Of a stretch of DNA of 64,000 nt, positions 7,966-15,257 are shown piece by piece. How positions within the stretch are numbered: position 1 is the stretch's first letter; each line of letters opens with the position of its first letter. The stretch comes from JBEKHT01 sp050012135. Lineage in GTDB: Bacteria > Chloroflexota > Anaerolineae > Anaerolineales > RBG-16-64-43. Made by a program: the position numbers and the translations under genes. The notes below the pieces were generated by a model. It made no database searches, was not told the DNA's origin, and was given only the letters and a program-made list of their open reading frames with translations. Where the stretch lies: NCBI GenBank assembly GCA_050012135.1, contig JBEKHT010000005.1, positions 15,138 through 79,137 on the forward strand. The letters are read 5' to 3'.

Positions 7966-8604
7966 CTATCGCGCTGGGAGGTTGGTCAGCATGTCATGAA
8001 TGCGCGCGATTACCATGTCCAAGGCGACCCGGTTAAACCCGCCTTCAGGGATCACCACGTCGGCATAGCGCTTTGAGGGTTCGACAAACTCGAGATGCAT
8101 CGGGCGAACGGTGGTCAGGTACTGGCGGATTACGGATTCCACCGTGCGCCCCCGCTCGCTGATGTCGCGCTGCAAGCGTCGGATGAAGCGGATGTCCGGG
8201 TCAGTGTCCACGAAGATCTTGACGTCGAACAGTTCTCGCAACGACCGGTCCGAAAAGATCAGAATCCCCTCAACCAGCAGGATCGGATGGGGGTCCACGT
8301 GCCGTGTCATCTGGGTTCGCGCGTGGGTGGTGAAATCGTAGACGGGCATTTCAATCGCCCGCCCGGACTTGAGTTCTTTCAGGTGCTCAATCAGAAGGGG
8401 GGTGTCCAGCGAGTCCGGATGGTCAAAGTTGACGATGTCGCGTTGGGACCGCGCGAGGTCCTTCAGATTCTTGTAGTAGCCGTCATGCGGCAAATAGGCT
8501 ACCGCTCCGGCATCGGTGTCGCCCAGGATCGTCTGAGCCACGGTCGTCTTGCCCGAGCCCGAGCCGCCCGCTATCCCAATGGTGATGCACCGGAACTCAC
8601 TCAC
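7966..8604 (-). CDS. udk: Uridine kinase
   Basis: Salvage enzyme making UMP and CMP from uridine and cytidine. 212 residues, normal length. GIAGGSGSGKTTVAQ is the P-loop; YLPHDGYYKNL, FDHPDSLDTPLL, PVYDFTTHAR, VEGILIF and FVDTDPDIRFIRRLQRD follow in family order. The start is GTG at 8604 (VSEFRCITIGIAGG). A perfect TATAAT ends 6 bases before it, so the transcript probably begins on the GTG itself and lacks a leader. In-frame upstream sequence has no family similarity. First gene of the udk-IPK-decarboxylase unit; the functional link between nucleoside salvage and isoprenoids is unclear. Confidence 0.92.
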   Translation of the reverse strand: MSEFRCITIGIAGGSGSGKTTVAQTILGDTDAGAVAYLPHDGYYKNLKDLARSQRDIVNFDHPDSLDTPLLIEHLKELKSGRAIEMPVYDFTTHARTQMTRHVDPHPILLVEGILIFSDRSLRELFDVKIFVDTDPDIRFIRRLQRDISERGRTVESVIRQYLTTVRPMHLEFVEPSKRYADVVIPEGGFNRVALDMVIARIHDMLTNLPAR

Positions 8605-8616
8605 GCGGCCATTATA
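8604..8616 (-). promoter_or_regulatory. udk promoter giving a leaderless transcript
   Basis: TATAAT on the minus strand at 8616-8611, then six bases, then the GTG start at 8604. With the usual spacing the +1 base would be the G of GTG. The -35 region is poor. No Shine-Dalgarno sequence can fit. Confidence 0.6.
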
Positions 8617-8972
8617 CTCATGCCTTTGCCCGTGTGCTCTGCTCGCGCCTGGCTGGGAGAGGCGGCCTCTTCTCACGGAAACAAGCCACCTGCCCCACTC
8701 GGACTCCACCCGCTCCCTACATCCGCCGGAGGTATCTTCCGGCCTCGGCGCGCTTTCCGAGCTTGAGGAAGATATCGGCTCTCCCCGGGTCTGCCGGTCC
8801 AATATCCTCGCTTGCCTGTACCAGGATAGTCTGGCCACACTCCGGAATCCTCGCACCTCCCCAGCCGCCTGCGCATTCATTTGCGACCTCAACGGCCTCG
8901 GGGACCGGGATAGGGAAAGCCGGGCACGAAACACCGGCTCCCGCATGTTTCCTGTGCGCAAAGCAAGGCCGA

Positions 8973-9000
8973 TTGACCAGGCGACAAGGCGTGATATAGT
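8973..9000 (+). promoter_or_regulatory. Promoter of the TetR-ABC operon
   Basis: TTGACC at 8973-8978, 16-base spacer, TATAGT at 8995-9000. Close to the sigma-70 consensus. The transcript would start near 9007 and carry a leader of about 42 bases before the TetR start. Confidence 0.7.
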
Positions 9001-9006
9001 TCGCTG

Positions 9007-9029
9007 TGACTGTAATTCTGAACGAGTCA
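9007..9029. promoter_or_regulatory. Possible TetR operator
   Basis: TGACT (9007-9011) and AGTCA (9025-9029) form an inverted repeat around 13 bases, overlapping the predicted transcription start. Position fits autoregulation by the adjacent TetR protein, but the repeat is short. Confidence 0.3.
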
Positions 9030-9048
9030 TAAAGAAACAGGACAGGAC

Positions 9049-9711
9049 ATGCCCAGAGCGTTCAACGAACACGACAAGGAGCTGATCCGCAAGAGGCTCC
9101 TGGAGCATGGGTACAAGCTGTTCTCTGCCTACGGGCTGAGGAAAACCAGCATTGAAGAGATTGCCAGGGCGGCTGGGATCTCCAAAGGAGCGTATTACCT
9201 CTTTTATCAGTCCAAAGAAGCTCTATTCATGGATGTAGTCGAACTGGCCGAAAGACGTTTCCGCCAGGAACTGTTGGCAACCATCCATCTGCCAGGGCCT
9301 TCGCCTCGAGCCCGTTTGTTGGCCGTCTTGAAGAAGGCTTTCGCCCTTCTGAAAACGGTTCCCGTCCTGCAGTTCTTTACCGGCAACGATTTTGACCTTC
9401 TCATGCGCAAGATCCCTGAAGAAAGACTCCAGGAGCACCTCGCGGGCGATCGACAGTTCTTGGAAGAGTTGGTCGCTCGCGGCAAGGAGGCGGGCATACC
9501 GATCCGCGCCCAGCCCGAGGAGATCAACGGCTTGCTGTACCCACTCGTGTTGACCGTCCTGCATGACGATGCCCCCAGGCCGATCCGCCTGGGCGGAAAC
9601 ATTGACTTGCTTCTGGAGCTGGTTGCAGCTTTCTGTCTGGGTGAGGTCGACCTTCAGACTCAAGACCCAATCCATGCCAGGCCCCAGAGGGCAAAGGGAT
9701 ACCCAGCATGA
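9049..9711 (+). CDS. TetR/AcrR-family transcriptional regulator
   Basis: 220 residues. The N-terminal DNA-binding domain is textbook: FSAYGLRKTSIEEIARAAGISKGAYYLFYQSKEALF covers the helix-turn-helix (about residues 25-60). The C-terminal part (70-200) is helical and forms the ligand and dimer domain; its ligand cannot be told. A good promoter and a possible operator lie directly upstream. The stop overlaps the ABC ATPase start (ATGA), so regulator and exporter are translated together. It probably represses its own operon until an exported compound or lipid binds. Confidence 0.9.
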   Translation: MPRAFNEHDKELIRKRLLEHGYKLFSAYGLRKTSIEEIARAAGISKGAYYLFYQSKEALFMDVVELAERRFRQELLATIHLPGPSPRARLLAVLKKAFALLKTVPVLQFFTGNDFDLLMRKIPEERLQEHLAGDRQFLEELVARGKEAGIPIRAQPEEINGLLYPLVLTVLHDDAPRPIRLGGNIDLLLELVAAFCLGEVDLQTQDPIHARPQRAKGYPA

Positions 9712-10631
9712 ACTTGCCGATTGAGACAGAGCATCTCGGGAAACGCTACGGAGACGTGGCGGCCGTCAAGGATCTCTCCTTGCGGGTGGCTGAGGGCGAA
9801 ATCTACGCCTTCCTGGGCCTGAATGGTGCGGGGAAGACGACCACGATCCGCATGCTGTTGGGGATGATCCGGCCCACCACCGGATCGGCCAGGGTGCTCC
9901 ACACCAGGGTTCGAATGGGCAGGCGAGAGCCCTGGGCTTCGGTCGGTTACTTGGTGGAAATACCCTACGCATACCCTGAGCTGAGCGTCCGCGAGAACCT
10001 GGAGGTCGCCCGCCGCTTGCATCCGGGCACGGCACCGGGGGCGGTGGGGCGAATCATCGAACGCTTGAGGCTGGCCTCTTACGCCGACCGTCGGGCCGGC
10101 ACGCTCTCCCAGGGCAATGCGCAGCGGCTGGGGTTGGCTAGAGCCCTCTTGCATGATCCCCCGTTGCTCATTCTGGACGAGCCGGCCAACGGTCTCGACC
10201 CGGCCGGGATTGTCGAGATCCGATCTCTCCTGCTCGAGCTCACCCGCGAAAGAGGCGTGACGGTCTTTATGTCGAGCCACATCCTCGCCGAGGTTTCTCG
10301 CCTTGCCCGACGGATCGGGATCATCCACGAAGGCCGCCTGCTCCAGGAGCTCGACGTCGATGAGCTGGAGCGAAACCGGCGCCGGCGGCTCCTGCTGCGG
10401 GCCCGGGACGTTGAGGCGGCCCGCCGGGTGTTGTCGGCCGCCGGGCAGCCGACCGAAGTCCTGCCGGACGGCACCCTTGAGCTGAGGGATCCTTCTTCAC
10501 TCGACCATCCGGATGAAGTCAATCGCCTGCTGGTGCAGGCTGGCGTCCCGCTCACGCAATTGGTGGTGGAGGAGGAAGAGCTGGAGCAGTACTTCCTCAG
10601 GCTGGTGGGTTTGGGTGGAGATGCGCAATGA
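9708..10631 (+). CDS. ABC-2 type exporter, ATP-binding protein
   Basis: 307 residues, cytoplasmic ATPase of an export system. Walker A GLNGAGKTTTIRMLLG, signature LSQGNAQRLGLARALLHDP, Walker B LLILDEPANGLDP, and the switch His in MSSHILAEVSRLA are all present. The C-terminal 90 residues are the extension common in DrrA/CcmA-like exporters. Overlaps the TetR gene and the permease gene by 4 bases each. Substrate unknown: drug, lipid or antimicrobial peptide are all possible. Confidence 0.92.
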   Translation: MNLPIETEHLGKRYGDVAAVKDLSLRVAEGEIYAFLGLNGAGKTTTIRMLLGMIRPTTGSARVLHTRVRMGRREPWASVGYLVEIPYAYPELSVRENLEVARRLHPGTAPGAVGRIIERLRLASYADRRAGTLSQGNAQRLGLARALLHDPPLLILDEPANGLDPAGIVEIRSLLLELTRERGVTVFMSSHILAEVSRLARRIGIIHEGRLLQELDVDELERNRRRRLLLRARDVEAARRVLSAAGQPTEVLPDGTLELRDPSSLDHPDEVNRLLVQAGVPLTQLVVEEEELEQYFLRLVGLGGDAQ

Positions 10632-11407
10632 ACTACGTCGCGGATATGGTTTGGATAGAGTCGCGTAAGGCTATCCGCTCCAAGATGCCTCTGTTCACAG
10701 CGCTCGGGTCACTGCTCATGCCTCTGGGAATAGGATTCTTGATTTTCCTCGCCAAGAACCCTGAGCTTTCACGAAACCTTGGCCTGGTCGGCACCAAGGC
10801 CAATCTGACGGCCTACTACGCAACGGATTGGCCATCCTACCTGGTATTGTTTGCCGAGATCATCGCGGCCGCCGGCTTCTTTCTGTTCATCCTGATCATC
10901 AGCTGGGTGTTTGGCCGCGAATTCGCCGATGGCACCCTGAAAGACATGCTGGCTGTCCCAGTGCCGCGGTCGAACATTCTCCTGGCGAAATTCGTTGTGG
11001 TCGGACTCTGGTCCGGTGTGCTGACGTTGGGCATCTTCACCCTCGGCCTCGTCATGGGTGCCCTGGTCAAGCTCCCCCACGGATCGATGGGCATTGTTCT
11101 GCAAGGCGGGGTCAGCGTCGCGATAACAGCCGGTCTGGTGTTTGCGGTCGTTGCGCCGTTTGCGCTCCTCGCCAGCGTGGGGCGGGGTTACCTACTACCC
11201 CTCGGAACCGCGATTCTCGCGCTGATCATGGCAAACCTGCTTGCGATCGCTGGGTGGGGGGATTACTTTCCATGGGGCATTCCCGGCATGTATGCACAGG
11301 GGAAGAACTCCCTGCCCCCGATCAGCTACGTGATTGTGATCGCGACGGGACTGGCAGGAATGATCGCAACCTACTTGTGGTGGAAGTTCGCCGATCAGAA
11401 CCGCTAG
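10628..11407 (+). CDS. ABC-2 type exporter, membrane permease
   Basis: 259 residues with about six membrane helices: around 20-40, 65-90, 110-150, 160-185, 190-215 and 235-255. The segment GREFADGTLKDMLAVPVPRSNILLAKF is the typical ABC-2 permease loop after helix 2. It pairs with the ATPase it overlaps by 4 bases, presumably as a homodimeric channel. No terminator is obvious after its stop; the next 150 bases show nothing recognisable until the tRNA terminator on the other strand. Confidence 0.88.
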   Translation: MNYVADMVWIESRKAIRSKMPLFTALGSLLMPLGIGFLIFLAKNPELSRNLGLVGTKANLTAYYATDWPSYLVLFAEIIAAAGFFLFILIISWVFGREFADGTLKDMLAVPVPRSNILLAKFVVVGLWSGVLTLGIFTLGLVMGALVKLPHGSMGIVLQGGVSVAITAGLVFAVVAPFALLASVGRGYLLPLGTAILALIMANLLAIAGWGDYFPWGIPGMYAQGKNSLPPISYVIVIATGLAGMIATYLWWKFADQNR

Positions 11408-11565
11408 GCAGGGCGGACCACACGCAACCAGAGGATGAGCACAGGCGACAACATGCAAGGTGGCCCGGGCGAGTAAGCCGGTTGCCCACTTCCCAATGGC
11501 TGGAACGGAGACCCTGCCAGAAGGATCGATCGCAGGATTTCGTCCTCGAGGTAGCTCCAGCGACG

Positions 11566-11590
11566 AAACAAAAATGCCCCGTTAGGGGCA
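11566..11590 (-). terminator. Intrinsic terminator of the tRNA-Thr unit
   Basis: Minus-strand hairpin TGCCCC/GGGGCA with a 4-base loop, followed by TTTTTGTTT. Begins 3 bases after the tRNA 3' end. Confidence 0.85.
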
Positions 11591-11592
11591 GG

Positions 11593-11665
11593 AGCCACGG
11601 AAGGGAATCGAACCCTTAACCGATCGCTTACGAAGCGATTGCTCTACCGATTGAGCTACCGTGGC
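11593..11665 (-). tRNA. tRNA-Thr (anticodon CGU)
   Basis: 73 bases fold into a complete cloverleaf: acceptor GCCACGG/CCGTGGC, D arm GCTC/GAGC, anticodon arm ATCGC/GCGAT around loop TTCGTAA (anticodon CGT, reads ACG), T arm AAGGG/CCCTT around TTCGATT. Discriminator base is U. The CCA end is not encoded. It has its own promoter a few bases upstream and its own terminator. Confidence 0.95.
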
Positions 11666-11674
11666 GCCGTTGTC

Positions 11675-11704
11675 ATTATAGCAGGGCCCCGTTGGCTCTC
11701 ACAA
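11675..11704 (-). promoter_or_regulatory. Promoter of tRNA-Thr
   Basis: Minus strand TTGTGA (-35, 11704-11699), 18-base spacer, TATAAT (-10, 11680-11675) preceded by TGC, an extended -10. The transcript would start near 11668, only about 3 bases before the mature tRNA 5' end. Confidence 0.75.
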
Positions 11705-11790
11705 GCCGTGCGGGCATTCTTGCGACCGCCCGCGGAGGTGCCTCCCCCCTTCCGCCCCGGTCTCGGCGCCCAGCCGCCCACCCAAAACCC

Positions 11791-12603
11791 TCACCCGCGG
11801 AGCCGTCGCACGTACAAGCGATCGATCAGCAGGTCCATCATCCCAGGGAACAGCGTGTTGAGCCAGACGATGGGGAGAGCCATGCGCGGCAAGACAACGA
11901 CCCGCCGCGGATGAGCCGCCAGACCGACAATGCACTGGGCCACTCGCTCAACCGGCAGCCGCCAGCGCTCCGCTCCCCGAACCTCCGTCTCCGCGGAACG
12001 ACCGACGTGGGATCCAAACTCAGTCTCTACGGGACCCGGGCAAAAGGTGCAGACCGGGATGCCCAGGCTGCTGACTTCCCTGCGCAGGGCTTCTCCGAAT
12101 CCGCGCAGACCGAACTTGGCGGCCGAATAGACCGAATCGGTCGGGGTTCCCAGCAGGCCAGCCAGCGAAGAGACATTGATAATGCAACCGGATCGCCGCC
12201 TAATCATGGACGGGAGGATCTCACGGGTGAGCAGGATGCAACTCGTCAAATCGAGGCGGACTTGCTCCTCGATGTCATGGACCGGCTCCAGTTCATCGAG
12301 CCAGCGCATGCGGCCGAAGCCGGCATTGTTGACCAGGCAATCCACCTGCCCTTTCCAGGCCACGGCCGATGCGGCAATGCGGCGAATGTCCTCCAGGCGA
12401 AGCAGATCCCCGGCAATCGTCAGGGCCTCCGGGGCCCCGGGCTGCTCCGCTATCCGCGCGGCGAGTTGACGGAGACGGTCCTCGCGCCGCGCCGTGAGGA
12501 TGACGTGCGCCCCTGCCCGGGCGAAAGCAATCGCGGTGGCATAGCCGATTCCGGAGGAGGCTCCGGTGATCAGAACTACCTTTCCATGCATGCGACTGGG
12601 CAT
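11791..12603 (-). CDS. Short-chain dehydrogenase/reductase
   Basis: NAD(P)-dependent oxidoreductase of the classical SDR family, 270 residues. LITGASSGIGYATA binds the cofactor; NNAGF, the catalytic Ser in INVSSLAG, and the YSAAK pair (Tyr and Lys) are intact; PGPVETEF is the usual loop after the active site. A long C-terminal tail with LFPGMMDLLIDRLYVRRL could touch the membrane. The ATG at 12603 is chosen because AGGGA lies 9 bases upstream; ATG at 12591 is possible, and the frame is open to 12729 but without SDR-like residues. Substrate unknown. It lies 140 bases after lon, separated by a hairpin. Confidence 0.85.
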   Translation of the reverse strand: MPSRMHGKVVLITGASSGIGYATAIAFARAGAHVILTARREDRLRQLAARIAEQPGAPEALTIAGDLLRLEDIRRIAASAVAWKGQVDCLVNNAGFGRMRWLDELEPVHDIEEQVRLDLTSCILLTREILPSMIRRRSGCIINVSSLAGLLGTPTDSVYSAAKFGLRGFGEALRREVSSLGIPVCTFCPGPVETEFGSHVGRSAETEVRGAERWRLPVERVAQCIVGLAAHPRRVVVLPRMALPIVWLNTLFPGMMDLLIDRLYVRRLRG

Positions 12604-12695
12604 TCTCCGCTGTCCCTGCGGATCTCGTCCGAGCTCGCGGCCCGGAGGGTACTTCCAATGCAGTCCAATCGATCGGGGGCAGCGGCCCTGCGGAG

Positions 12696-12716
12696 AGGGA
12701 TCCAATCTGGATCCCT
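12696..12716. terminator. Perfect 9-bp hairpin after lon
   Basis: AGGGATCCA and TGGATCCCT form a perfect stem with a 3-base loop, 28 bases beyond the lon stop. No T-run follows on the minus strand, so termination may be partial or factor-dependent. Confidence 0.5.
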
Positions 12717-12743
12717 TCGGCCTTTGCAAGCCGCCGGACAGGC

Positions 12744-15257
12744 CTAAGTCCGGGCCGGTGTGGATTTTCGCGGTGCGCGCCGCGAGCGCGCGGCTTCCCG
12801 GACCGTGCGAGAGGCCCCATTCCTCGAATTGCTGTCCTCCGCCGGGTGAATGGCGACTGCCAACACCTCGTCCATGTGCCCGACCAGCTTGACGGTCAGT
12901 TCGGCTCGCACTTTCTGAGGCACCTCTACCAAGTCCTTTTCGTTCCGGGCCGGCAGGATGACCGTCTTGAGACCGATGCGATGTGCGGCCAGCACCTTCT
13001 CGCGCACCCCGCCTACGGGCAGGACCTTGCCGCGCAGCGTGATTTCGCCGGTCAGGCCCACTTCTTTGTGAACCCGACGCCCGGTGAAGGCGGAGATGAG
13101 GGCGGTGGCAATCGTGATCCCTGCGCTGGGTCCATCTTTTGGAATGGACCCCTCGGGAACGTGAATATGCACATCCGTTTTCTCGAACCGCTGAGGATCA
13201 ATCGCCCACTGGCGCGCGCGTGTTTTCAGGAAGGATATGGCCGCCTGAGCGGATTCCTGCATGACCTCTCCGACCTGGCCGGTGATTTGAAGGTTCCCCT
13301 TGCCTTCCAGCAGAGCGACCTCGACCGGCATGGTGTCCCCGCCCGCTTCGGTCCAGGCCAGGGCAGTCGCGACCCCCACCTCGTCTTTCTTCTCCGCCTC
13401 GAGCATGAAGAACTGCGGCGGACCCAGAAAGCGCGGCACGCTGGCCAGGCCTACTCGGCGTGGGACCTCCTGCCCCTCCGCTTTTTTCCGCGCCACCTTT
13501 CGCAGGACGCGACCGATTTCGCGCTCCAGGTTGCGAACCCCGGCTTCCCAGGTGTACTCGCGGATGATGCGCCGGACGGTCGCCTCGGGCAGGGTGAGCT
13601 TCTCCCCCTCCAGCCCGTTTTCACTCTTCTGCCGCGGGATCAGGAACATGCGGGCAATGGCAAGCTTTTCCTCTTCGATGTATCCCGGGAACTCTATGAC
13701 CTCCATGCGATCCTGAAGGGCCGGCGGCACGGGAGCCAGAATGTTGGCGGTGGTGATGAACATCACCTTGGATAGATCAAAAGGCACATCCAGATAGTGA
13801 TCCTCAAAAGAGAAGTTCTGTTCTGGATCCAGTACTTCGAGCAGAGCCGCCGCGGGATCACCGCGGAAGTCGGCGCCCAGCTTGTCGATCTCGTCCAACA
13901 TGAAGAGGGGGTTCACGGTGGCCGCGCGCCTCATGGTCTGCAGGATCCGACCTGGCAGGGCCCCAATGTATGTCCGCCGGTGCCCGCGGATCTCCGCTTC
14001 GTCCCGCACTCCGCCGAGGGAAACCCGCACGAACTTCCGGCCCAGCGCCTCGCCGATCGACTTCCCCAGCGAAGTCTTGCCCGTCCCCGGCGGGCCAACG
14101 AAGCAAAGGATCGGCTGTTTCTGCTTCTCTGGGGCGAGGCTCCGCACCGCGATGTATTCCAGAATGCGCTCTTTCGCCCTCGGCAGGCCATAATGACGCT
14201 CGTCCAACACGCGGGCGGCGTGCTTGACGTCCAGGTTGTCCTGCGTGCCCTTGCTCCAAGGCAACTCGACCAACCAGTCCAGGTAGGTCCGGACGATGGC
14301 GACCTCCGGGGCCATGGAGGGCATTTGGCCGAGACGTTCCAGCTCCTTCACAGCCTTTTCGTGGACTTCCGATGGCATGCCGGCGGCCTCGATGGCCTTG
14401 CGCACTCCAGCCAGTTCCTTGGTCCAGCTATCGGCCTCTCCCAACTCGTTCTGGATCGCCTTGATCTGCTCGCGCAGGTAGTACTCCCGTTGGGTTCGAT
14501 CGACCTCGCTCTGGACGCGAGTATGGATGCGGTTCTCCAGCTCAAGCACATCCAATTCTCGGCCGAGAAGAATGCTCAAACGTTGAAGCCTTTGGCCCGG
14601 ATCGATGATCTCCAGGACCTGCTGCCGCTCGGCGACCGGGATTCCCAAGGCCGAGGCGATCAGATCGGCGAGCCACCCCGGCTCTTCGACATTCATCGCA
14701 AAAACATAGGCCTCCTCCGGGAGGCTGCGGTTGAGTTGGACGACTTTCTCGAACAAAGCCAGCACGGCCCGCATTAGGGCTTCGGTCTCGCGGCTCTTTT
14801 CTTTAGACTCAAAGATAGGGCGCGCTCTCACCCGCAGGTAGGGTCGGGTTTGCACGAATTCTGTGACCGCTAGGCGCCTGCGCCCTTGGGCCAGGACCGT
14901 GGTGGACCCATCGGGCATGTGCAGAATTCGACCGACCGCCGTCTCCGTCCCAAGGGTGTGCAGGTCCTGAGGGTTGGGTTCGGAGACCTCTGGATCGAGT
15001 TGGAGCAGTGCCAAGACCGTTTCCCCCGCCGCCTGAGCCGCCTCAATCGCCGCCAGGGTAGACTCGCGCCCCACAAACAGGGGACTGACCATGCGCGGGA
15101 ACATGACCATGTCCAGCAGCGGAAGCACGGCGCAGGTGACCAGGCCTTCCGCGTCCAGCGGCGCATCATGGACTCGCTGCAGCTCTTCGGTTCGGTTCCC
15201 CAAGACCTCGGTAAACTCGGACCGCAGCTGCCAATCACGAAAGTCCGGACCACTCAT
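12744..15257 (-). CDS. lon: ATP-dependent protease Lon
   Basis: Cytosolic AAA+ protease that degrades damaged and regulatory proteins. 837 residues. The N-terminal substrate domain begins LVTCAVLPLLDMVMFPRMV; a coiled region around 210-300 follows. The ATPase domain has GPPGTGKTSLGKSIGEALG (Walker A), PLFMLDEIDKLG (Walker B) and the sensor regions. The protease domain has the catalytic Ser711 in KDGPSAGITIATAL and the Lys in LPVGGVREKVLAAHR. The start MSGPDFRDWQ follows AAGGA at good spacing; it overlaps the end of folC by 23 bases, implying coupled translation. The C-terminus ends in a basic, disordered tail (SRRAPRKSTPART). Confidence 0.95.
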   Translation of the reverse strand: MSGPDFRDWQLRSEFTEVLGNRTEELQRVHDAPLDAEGLVTCAVLPLLDMVMFPRMVSPLFVGRESTLAAIEAAQAAGETVLALLQLDPEVSEPNPQDLHTLGTETAVGRILHMPDGSTTVLAQGRRRLAVTEFVQTRPYLRVRARPIFESKEKSRETEALMRAVLALFEKVVQLNRSLPEEAYVFAMNVEEPGWLADLIASALGIPVAERQQVLEIIDPGQRLQRLSILLGRELDVLELENRIHTRVQSEVDRTQREYYLREQIKAIQNELGEADSWTKELAGVRKAIEAAGMPSEVHEKAVKELERLGQMPSMAPEVAIVRTYLDWLVELPWSKGTQDNLDVKHAARVLDERHYGLPRAKERILEYIAVRSLAPEKQKQPILCFVGPPGTGKTSLGKSIGEALGRKFVRVSLGGVRDEAEIRGHRRTYIGALPGRILQTMRRAATVNPLFMLDEIDKLGADFRGDPAAALLEVLDPEQNFSFEDHYLDVPFDLSKVMFITTANILAPVPPALQDRMEVIEFPGYIEEEKLAIARMFLIPRQKSENGLEGEKLTLPEATVRRIIREYTWEAGVRNLEREIGRVLRKVARKKAEGQEVPRRVGLASVPRFLGPPQFFMLEAEKKDEVGVATALAWTEAGGDTMPVEVALLEGKGNLQITGQVGEVMQESAQAAISFLKTRARQWAIDPQRFEKTDVHIHVPEGSIPKDGPSAGITIATALISAFTGRRVHKEVGLTGEITLRGKVLPVGGVREKVLAAHRIGLKTVILPARNEKDLVEVPQKVRAELTVKLVGHMDEVLAVAIHPAEDSNSRNGASRTVREAARSRRAPRKSTPART

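Larger units (their letters stand above)
8605..9048. other. Divergent intergenic region, possible protein remnant on the minus strand
   Basis: 444 bases between udk (minus) and the TetR gene (plus). The right end holds the TetR promoter. On the minus strand one open frame ends GRADIFLKLGKRAEAGRYLRRM and then stops (about 8713). This reads like the last helix pair of a TPR protein, but upstream it loses protein character and has no start. It may be a gene remnant or chance. Confidence 0.25.
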
